Source: Diospyros lotus
Lineage: Eukaryota > Streptophyta > Magnoliopsida > Ericales > Ebenaceae
Assembly: GCF_014633365.1 (NCBI RefSeq)
Contig: NC_068341.1
Location: 1,488,001 to 1,552,000, forward strand
Reading direction: 5' to 3'
DNA: 64,000 nt
Shown here: positions 62,401 to 64,000 of the stretch, in pieces
Position numbering within the stretch: position 1 is the first letter of the stretch
Layout: every line of letters begins with the position of its first letter
The notes under the pieces: model-generated
Seen by the model: the letters and a program-made list of their open reading frames with translations, nothing else
What the model was told of the DNA's origin: nothing
Databases searched by the model: none
Translations under genes and position numbers: made by a program

Positions 62401-63757
62401 GAGACCATTATCCTATATAGAATTCACAAGCTCTAAAAGCTTCAGAAGTCAAGTGGAAGTAATGAAAAAATTAAATGCAAAAACTGAAATAGCTTAGAGC
62501 ACTTTCCAAATAATATATACAAAAAGTTGCAACAAAAAAAGAGTTCACTTATATATACAGACACACACAGCGACAGAGAGACAATATTGTTAATAGGCTC
62601 CAAGCAAGCTTACCTTAAGATTTTCATTTTCAGCCATAAGCTTTTTAACTGTTTCATTATCAATAACAGTGACCTCCTGCACAACCGGAATTTGCCCTGC
62701 AGCTTTCTCTTCAATCTCATGTTCATTAATTAGCAATTCTTTGGTTTCTTGAAACTGCAGTTGCATCTCTCGCAAAGCAGACTGCAACTTTTCATTTTCC
62801 TTTCTTTTCGCTTCCTCCAGGTCAGCCTGCAACAAACAGACAAGGACAAAAAACAGGGCATTAGCAATTTAGTTGTTATGTTTTCCAAAGCAGTAGAAGA
62901 AATGAATTAATTTGGATTCTGAACATTAAATAATAATTTTAAATGCCAAAAGCAAACCCAAAGAGGTAAAACTAAAAGATATATTCATATACCCAGATTC
63001 ATGTTGGTGGATGCAAAACCAAAAAGGGTAAACCAGATCACCATACATCAATACAAGGCACCTATTCTCGGCATCTCTAAGCAAAGTTGACTACATATAA
63101 CTTCTTACTACTCAAAAGTCAGTCAACAATTCTTCACTAAGCTGGTTGTTTAAACATTTTGTTGTTTCATAAATTTTCTTTTCTAGAGAACTTACTAAAG
63201 CTTGCAAAATATGCACAGTAAGTAAAACATCAAATTTTTCGTAAAAAAATTTAAGGTATCACCAAAGAAGAGCTGAAGGGGATGCAATTGCAAGTATACA
63301 GTTTACAGTAATGAACTGTGTACAAAACAGACCGTTATCATGTAATGGAACCCACTCAAGCAGAAGTAAGTGAAAGAATCAAATGAAAAAGCTGAAATAA
63401 CTATGTGCACTTTATTAGTGATGCACAAAAAGTTGCAACAGAAAAAGTTAATTTTCATCATATATATATATAGAGAGAGAGAGACACACGCGCGCGCGCC
63501 CGCGCATAGATGCAATATTGTTACCAGGCTTCAAGCAAGCTTACCTTAAGCTTTTCATTTTCAGCCATAAGCTTATTAATCGTTTCATTATCAGTAACAG
63601 TGACCTCCTGCACGATCAGAACTTGTCCTGCAGCTTTCTCTTCAATCTCATGGTCCTTAATTATCAATTCTTTGGTTTCTTGAAACTGCAGTTGCATCTC
63701 TTGCAAAGCAGACTGCAAGTTCTCTTTTTCCTTTCTTTTTGCTTCCTCCATGTCCGC
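24725..63757 (-). CDS. XI-A: Class XI myosin heavy chain, coiled coil and globular tail (5' end outside window)
   Basis: Plant myosin XI is an actin-based motor that moves organelles and vesicles; the C-terminal globular tail (DIL domain) binds cargo adaptors. Exons on the minus strand: 63757-63545, 62826-62614, 60274-60062, 59609-59470, 59322-59208, 59124-59104, 58990-58916, 58798-58724, 56346-56176, 55578-55432, 45177-44992, 44679-44545, 44460-44390, 38478-38379, 37349-37293, 26200-26144, 25208-25128, 25012-24927, 24845-24725 (TGA). All junctions keep the frame and use GT donors and AG acceptors. Diagnostic blocks are [68 protein letters not shown] and [17 protein letters not shown]. The tail looks intact. 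Motor and IQ repeats lie right of the window. The symbol is inferred from microsynteny; XI-B or another XI member is possible. Introns of up to 11 kb are filled with retrotransposons. Confidence 0.93.
25572..26014. repeat. Foldback MITE with long terminal inverted repeats
   Basis: The left arm (about 25600-25690, TTTTACCTTTGTCTCAATTT onward) is the inverted counterpart of the right arm (about 25925-26014), matching for about 90 bp with mismatches; both arms include AACTTTAATTTTGTTTCA. The 21-bp segment starting ATTGAAACGAAGG also occurs directly repeated at 25572-25592 and 25994-26014. The centre holds a small GC-rich hairpin. It sits in a myosin intron; the superfamily is uncertain. Confidence 0.65.
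26464..26708 (+). repeat. Possible partial LTR with TATA box
   Basis: It starts TGTTATGATGCAAACC and carries TATAAATAGAAC near 26681-26692, resembling an LTR U3 region in + orientation that is cut by the gypsy LTR beginning at 26709. No duplicated target or partner LTR supports it. Confidence 0.3.
26709..27083 (-). repeat. Gypsy 3' LTR (element-minus orientation)
   Basis: On the minus strand it starts TGTTAGGACCCTTCC after a purine tract (GGTCCGAAGGGTAT) and ends GAGACCCTGACA. A CT-rich block precedes the end, as in the LTR at 1233-1538. The + start TGTCAGG and nearby CCTGACA form a small palindrome that makes the edge slightly ambiguous. Confidence 0.7.
27122..27457 (-). pseudogene. Gypsy integrase C-terminus and chromodomain
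   Basis: Minus-strand frame with [34 protein letters not shown] and chromodomain [20 protein letters not shown]. The integrase part continues at 28330-28530 (MKQFAD-like and SERVF-like remnants). A DNA element inserted exactly between the two parts. Confidence 0.85.
27589..27620. repeat. 32-base G homopolymer
   Basis: An uninterrupted run of G inside the captured-gene element. It could form a G-quadruplex and is a likely spot for sequencing error. Confidence 0.85.
27806..28032 (+). pseudogene. Captured exon 1 of an APE1L-like AP endonuclease / exonuclease III gene
   Basis: From the ATG the frame reads [16 protein letters not shown] and then [18 protein letters not shown], the N-terminus of plant exonuclease-III-type AP endonucleases (as in Arabidopsis APE1L). 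TWNANSFL is the start of the catalytic fold and includes the metal-site asparagine. A one-base shift near 28000 disrupts the frame: the expected LDPDIISIQ is found one frame over. The exon ends at CAA|GTAACT, the original splice donor, followed by some intron. The 5' UTR-like sequence is also captured. The rest of the gene is absent, so this is a transduplicated fragment. Confidence 0.8.
28560..30669 (-). pseudogene. Gypsy gag and protease start, split by a foldback element
   Basis: Minus-strand pieces: 30669-30214 (N-terminal coiled gag, then a stop), 30210-30100 and 29335-28991 (retrotransposon gag domain, WTNVRG through EEFNKL and FEELMSL), and 28938-28560 (zinc knuckle [14 protein letters not shown], then the protease start [14 protein letters not shown]). 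The protease site reads DRG instead of D(S/T)G, so it would be inactive. The frame then jumps to the integrase C-terminus near 28545. Confidence 0.85.
29351..30084. repeat. Foldback/MULE-like DNA element in gag
   Basis: 734 bp flanked by a 15-bp direct repeat, ACCTTGGTACCAAGC (29336-29350 and 30085-30099). The ends are inverted repeats GTTAAAATCTCGATTTTA and GTTAAAATCAAGATTTTA. The left side also has two direct copies of about 60 bp (CGATTTTA and ACCCCCAAACGATT blocks), and the middle folds back (TTAGAGGATG against CATCCTCTAA). Removing it rejoins the gag codons around [12 protein letters not shown]. It has no coding capacity. Confidence 0.75.
30714..31039 (-). repeat. Gypsy 5' LTR (element-minus orientation)
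   Basis: On the minus strand it ends CACCGTGACA three bases before the tRNA-Met primer site. The proposed start is TGTTAGAATCAAGG. A TATATA/GAGAGA microsatellite lies within it (30818-30851). Another TGTTAG start about 36 bp further right is possible, so that border is approximate. Confidence 0.6.
31132..33952 (-). pseudogene. Copia element A pol (protease, integrase, RT, part of RNase H)
   Basis: Blocks in order on the minus strand: protease C-terminal part around 33950-33617 ([18 protein letters not shown]), integrase zinc-finger region [15 protein letters not shown] near 33460, integrase core [11 protein letters not shown] near 33205, [17 protein letters not shown] near 33030, [15 protein letters not shown] near 32100, [13 protein letters not shown] near 31800, [11 protein letters not shown] near 31630, and the connection-domain [12 protein letters not shown] near 31310. 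Several stops and frameshifts separate these pieces, so it cannot act on its own. Confidence 0.88.
34669..34734. repeat. 33-bp tandem duplication in copia gag
   Basis: GTCCGAGTCCCTTGTTTAGT starts at 34669 and again at 34702. The two units are nearly identical and the length keeps the frame. Confidence 0.85.
35051..36622 (-). mobile_element. Non-autonomous gypsy element with 5-bp target duplication
   Basis: LTRs at 35051-35336 and 36271-36622, both starting TGATAGGATAC and ending CTGCCTATCA on the + strand. CTCAC flanks both sides (35046-35050 and 36623-36627). On the minus strand the primer site TTTGGTATTAGAGC sits next to the right LTR, and a purine tract GTGGGGGGAGTAT precedes the left LTR. 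The interior of about 930 bp encodes only gag remnants. The right LTR carries about 60 bp extra. The element inserted into copia A gag after that element was in place. Confidence 0.88.
35479..35667 (-). pseudogene. Gag fragment of the non-autonomous gypsy
   Basis: The minus-strand frame [20 protein letters not shown], followed by [10 protein letters not shown], matches the gypsy retrotransposon-gag domain. Further upstream, remnants near 36060-36240 encode a coiled N-terminal part. No protease, RT or integrase is present. Confidence 0.75.
36869..37180 (-). repeat. 5' LTR of copia element A
   Basis: On the minus strand it starts TGTTAGAGATCAACG and ends CTTGTTGACA, directly followed by the tRNA-Met-like primer site. 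No second copy is in the window because the element's 3' end is missing. Confidence 0.7.
37787..37868 (-). repeat. Au-type SINE fragment
   Basis: The minus strand reads CAGCCTCTCTGCAAGCAAGG, then GGCTGCATACAAAAAC and GGAGCCTGGTGCA, matching the 3' half of plant Au SINEs. The tRNA-like head is missing. Confidence 0.6.
38486..38530. repeat. A-run followed by (GA)n
   Basis: A homopolymer A run passes into a GAGAGA run a few bases upstream (minus-strand sense) of the myosin exon at 38478. Confidence 0.85.
38560..39678 (+). pseudogene. LINE reverse transcriptase remnant
   Basis: Frame-shifted plus-strand pieces read [35 protein letters not shown] (the KAPGPDGF block), [25 protein letters not shown] (the FADD catalytic box), and [11 protein letters not shown], then [11 protein letters not shown]. 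This is a plant L1-type LINE with many stops. It is cut at about 39679 by copia B; T/A-rich DNA ending near 44310 (TATCAAAAGATAAAATAAAA) may be its 3' end. Confidence 0.85.
39679..41764 (-). pseudogene. Copia element B integrase - RT - RNase H
   Basis: Blocks on the minus strand: integrase [18 protein letters not shown] near 41730, [11 protein letters not shown] near 41620, TDNGGEF near 41420, [12 protein letters not shown] near 41340; [16 protein letters not shown] near 40490, [13 protein letters not shown] near 40170, [11 protein letters not shown] near 40040; and the connection YLSYTRPS near 39720. Frame breaks occur at the integrase/linker junction, near 40540 and near 39900. Confidence 0.88.
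41754..43457 (-). pseudogene. Copia element B gag and protease
   Basis: Gag starts [12 protein letters not shown] at 43457 and continues in shifted frames to an intact zinc knuckle [14 protein letters not shown] (near 42570). The protease begins [16 protein letters not shown] near 42300: DFGA replaces the usual D(S/T)GA, which would abolish activity. Confidence 0.85.
43691..44389. other. Intron sequence, possible LINE 3' portion
   Basis: No exon. The T-rich stretch ending TATCAAAAGATAAAATAAAA (to about 44312) looks like the tail of a plant LINE in + orientation and could be the other side of the LINE split by copia B. Confidence 0.35.
44390..56346 (-). CDS. Myosin XI globular-tail exons, first half
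   Basis: 56346-56176 (57 codons, [19 protein letters not shown]), 55578-55432 (49 codons, [12 protein letters not shown]), 45177-44992 (62 codons, [20 protein letters not shown]), 44679-44545 (45 codons, [20 protein letters not shown]) and 44460-44390 (71 bp, [19 protein letters not shown]). The 71-bp exon leaves AG, completed by T at 38478 to encode serine. The 10.2-kb intron between 55431 and 45178 holds the SIRE-like LTR and a complete copia. Confidence 0.9.
45350..45523 (-). repeat. Au-type SINE
   Basis: The minus strand shows an A-box-like part (AGCAATGGTAAAGTT), a B-box-like GAGTCCAAGTT, then CTTTGCAAAGCAAGGGTAAG, GGCTGTGTACAA and GGGGAGCCTCATG, ending in a T run. This order is that of Au SINEs (tRNA-derived). 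It is diverged but nearly full length. Confidence 0.7.
46220..47861. mobile_element. Putative non-autonomous TIR element with a large TA/CATA block
   Basis: The ends GGTTACGTTGGATTGAAGG and GCTATGTTTGGATGAGG (reverse complement of the right end) look like terminal inverted repeats of the GTTTGGAT type. TTGA flanks both sides (46216-46219 and 47862-47865). There is no coding sequence; the many Tyr/Ile-rich ORFs inside come from the simple repeat. Removing it restores continuity of the surrounding LTR. Confidence 0.5.
46940..47695. repeat. Long degenerate (TACATA/TATG)n low-complexity region
   Basis: About 750 bp composed almost entirely of TA, TG, CA and ATAC units with no exact long period, ending in a CACACA/TATATA run. 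ORFs in all frames encode only Y, I, M, C, H and T-rich peptides and are artefacts. Confidence 0.85.
48896..49136 (-). repeat. 3' LTR of copia C
   Basis: 241 bp, from TGTAAAAACTTTTAGG to TGATCCAACA on the + strand, preceded by target copy ATTAT. Next to it, CTTGAGGGGGAGTG on the minus strand is the polypurine tract. Confidence 0.85.
49303..51990 (-). pseudogene. Copia C integrase - RT - RNase H
   Basis: Minus-strand blocks: integrase [15 protein letters not shown] near 51900 and [13 protein letters not shown] near 51810; [20 protein letters not shown] near 50530, [20 protein letters not shown] near 50330, [12 protein letters not shown] near 50240, [11 protein letters not shown] near 50090; RNase [21 protein letters not shown] near 49470 and TKHIEID near 49310. 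Breaks occur near 51600, 51350, 50225, 50160 and 49590. The RT catalytic YVDD is retained. Confidence 0.9.
52297..53734 (-). pseudogene. Copia C gag and protease
   Basis: Gag frames run from 53734 through [19 protein letters not shown] (about 53485), [20 protein letters not shown] and [17 protein letters not shown] zinc-knuckle-like [15 protein letters not shown] lies near 52750. The protease keeps an intact DTGA ([11 protein letters not shown] near 52420). A short internal repeat (ERSAMISNR and EKSAMVSNR) marks a duplication in gag near 52845-52925. Confidence 0.85.
53990..54213 (-). repeat. 5' LTR of copia C
   Basis: 224 bp, from TGATAAACTTTTAGG to TGATCCAACA on the + strand, followed by target copy ATTAT. 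It lacks the 17-bp AAGATACAAGAAAGG-type duplication present in the other LTR. Confidence 0.85.
54258..55431. other. Myosin intron sequence
   Basis: About 1.2 kb of AT-rich intron with a C homopolymer near 54349-54363. Nothing coding recognised. Confidence 0.6.
57430..58160 (-). pseudogene. LINE reverse transcriptase remnant
   Basis: The minus strand encodes [15 protein letters not shown] and then [16 protein letters not shown], the FADD-box region of a plant LINE RT, followed by STOP-ridden GFNLSRLKL and CDLDGLF pieces. Upstream YDKV (near 58130) matches the AYDRV block. It is a short decayed fragment within a myosin intron. Confidence 0.75.
58724..58798 (-). CDS. Myosin XI linker exon, copy 2 of 2
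   Basis: 75 bp, 25 codons, phase 0, reading [20 protein letters not shown] then IERQH, with the same acceptor (TTTCCTACAG) and donor (CAT|GTATGTC) as copy 1. The intron between the copies is 117 bp, long enough to splice. Either copy, or both, joins in frame to the exon at 56346. Confidence 0.88.
58916..58990 (-). CDS. Myosin XI linker exon, copy 1 of 2
   Basis: 75 bp, 25 codons, phase 0, reading [20 protein letters not shown] then VERQH. Acceptor TTTCCTACAG, donor CAT|GTATGTG. It corresponds to the segment between rod and globular tail in the family. An almost identical exon lies 192 bp downstream. Confidence 0.88.
59104..59609 (-). CDS. Myosin XI rod exons, including a 21-bp microexon
   Basis: Three exons. 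59609-59470 (140 bp) encodes [19 protein letters not shown] and QLKTAM. 59322-59208 (115 bp) encodes [20 protein letters not shown]. 59124-59104 (21 bp) encodes HAENGYH. The first ends with two bases of a codon that the second completes; the others are in phase 0. The donor of the second exon (CAG|GTCAAC) is weak. Confidence 0.85.
59714..59829 (+). repeat. TRIM-like solo LTR with TSD
   Basis: 116 bp starting TGTTGAGAATCCCACATCG and ending ACTTCTCACA, with a TATA box CTATATATAAGG. TCACT is duplicated on both sides (59709-59713 and 59830-59834). It lies in the intron after coiled-coil exon copy 3 and is absent from the equivalent introns of copies 1 and 2. Confidence 0.78.
60062..60274 (-). CDS. 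Myosin XI coiled-coil exon, copy 3 of 3
   Basis: 213 bp, 71 codons, phase 0, acceptor TTTGTTGCAG and donor AAG|GTAAGC. It begins [18 protein letters not shown]. It reads EMQPQFQE where the other copies have EMQLQFQE, placing a proline in the helix. It is next to the following constitutive exon (59609-59470). The intron towards copy 2 is enlarged by an insertion of about 1.7 kb. Confidence 0.9.
60470..62190. other. Unclassified insertion in the myosin duplication
   Basis: Comparing the duplicated introns shows that this stretch of about 1.7 kb is present only between exon copies 2 and 3. It contains a promoter-like CCTATAAATAGGCC near 61042-61055 and several AGTCAACTGG/GGTTGACT-like motifs at 61855-61960, which recall LTR sequences. 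No coding region or clear LTR ends were found. Confidence 0.45.
62614..62826 (-). CDS. Myosin XI coiled-coil exon, copy 2 of 3
   Basis: 213 bp, 71 codons, phase 0. Acceptor TTTGTTGCAG and donor AAG|GTAAGC. It begins [18 protein letters not shown] and ends MAENENLK. It differs from copies 1 and 3 by scattered substitutions, none a stop. It lies 931 bp from copy 1 measured end to end. Confidence 0.9.
63124..63208 (-). pseudogene. Decayed copy of the myosin 140-bp rod exon
   Basis: The minus strand reads LVSSLEKKI, then a degraded region and [10 protein letters not shown], clearly derived from the exon 59609-59470 ([19 protein letters not shown]). The acceptor TTTTGCAGG has become TTTTGCAAG, an internal deletion shifts the frame, and the 3' part is lost. 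It lies between coiled-coil exon copies 1 and 2, showing that the duplicated unit originally held two exons. Confidence 0.8.
63462..63500. repeat. Compound microsatellite
   Basis: TATATA, GAGAGA, CACACG and CGCGCG runs follow each other in the intron after coiled-coil exon copy 1. Confidence 0.85.
63545..63757 (-). CDS. Myosin XI coiled-coil exon, copy 1 of 3
   Basis: 213 bp, 71 codons, phase 0 at both ends. Acceptor TTCATTGCAG and donor AAG|GTAAGC. It starts [18 protein letters not shown] and ends MAENEKLK, with a charged heptad pattern typical of the myosin XI rod. Its flanking intron sequence is also shared with copies 2 and 3. Sequence just right of it (from about 63950) repeats the upstream flank of copy 2, so more copies could lie beyond the window. 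Confidence 0.9.
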
Positions 63758-64000
63758 CTGCAATGAACAAGATAAGGACAAACAACAGGAGGTTAGCAAT
63801 TTAGTTGTTATTTTTTACAAAGCAGTAGAAGATATTATGAATAGGCTTGGATTCTGACACTTAACTTAAAAGGACAAAAGTTTACCCAAAGAGAGAACAA
63901 AAATAAAAGAATATATACATATAGGCCATTCACCCACAAGCTTAAGTAGCAGAATAGACCTTTCTATATATCAAACATGTCAACAATATTTTGACACTTG

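Noticed and set aside
1..64000. CRISPR arrays, bacterial operons or phage genes
   Set aside because: The window is clearly plant nuclear DNA; no spaced repeat arrays or bacterial-type gene organisation were seen.
1..64000. tRNA or rRNA genes
   Set aside because: I saw no cloverleaf with intact A and B boxes; B-box-like sequences belong to the Au-type SINE.

Overview
The window is nuclear DNA of a flowering plant, probably a eudicot. It shows GT-AG introns, plant-only gene families (a chlorophyll-cycle reductase, a YUCCA flavin monooxygenase, a class XI myosin), plant LTR retrotransposons primed by initiator-tRNA-Met-like sites, and Au-type SINEs. I assembled the three host genes by joining exons at splice sites and checking that the phase stays open. 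The species is not identified.

Layout: 1-1538 is the 3' end of a broken Ty3/gypsy chromovirus. 2151-5706 (+) holds the last seven exons of HCAR, with a solo LTR in one intron. 8734-10504 (-) is a complete three-exon YUCCA gene of the YUC3/5/7/8/9 group. 12057-15266 (+) is a 5'-truncated Ty1/copia remnant. 15267-23700 is AT-rich intergenic DNA with simple repeats and an odd GC-rich palindromic/33-bp repeat block. A cluster of site II (TGGGCY) motifs lies at 23796-24055. From 24725 to the end of the window the minus strand is one very large gene, a class XI myosin, of which the coiled coil and the complete globular tail are present as 19 exons.

The HCAR - YUCCA - myosin XI order matches, as I recall it, Arabidopsis At1g04620 - At1g04610 (YUC3) - At1g04600 (XI-A). 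This supports the identifications and indicates conserved microsynteny.

The myosin introns hold nested mobile DNA: a chimeric gypsy element (26709-31039) carrying two DNA elements, one of which captured exon 1 of an AP-endonuclease (APE1L-like) gene; a copia element (31132-37180) with a short gypsy inside its gag; a LINE split by a second copia (38560 to about 43690); a probable SIRE-like LTR broken by a TIR element and by a full-length copia with TSD (48896-54213); Au-SINE copies; LINE remnants; and a TRIM-like solo LTR. Every LTR retrotransposon with coding remnants in these introns lies in the sense direction of the gene.

The most unusual host feature is exon amplification in the myosin. 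A 213-bp coiled-coil exon is present three times (60062-60274, 62614-62826, 63545-63757), all open, in phase 0 and with good splice sites, and a decayed copy of the next exon sits between two of them. A 75-bp exon encoding the linker before the globular tail is present twice (58724-58798, 58916-58990). The gene could therefore make myosins with longer tails or with alternative exons.
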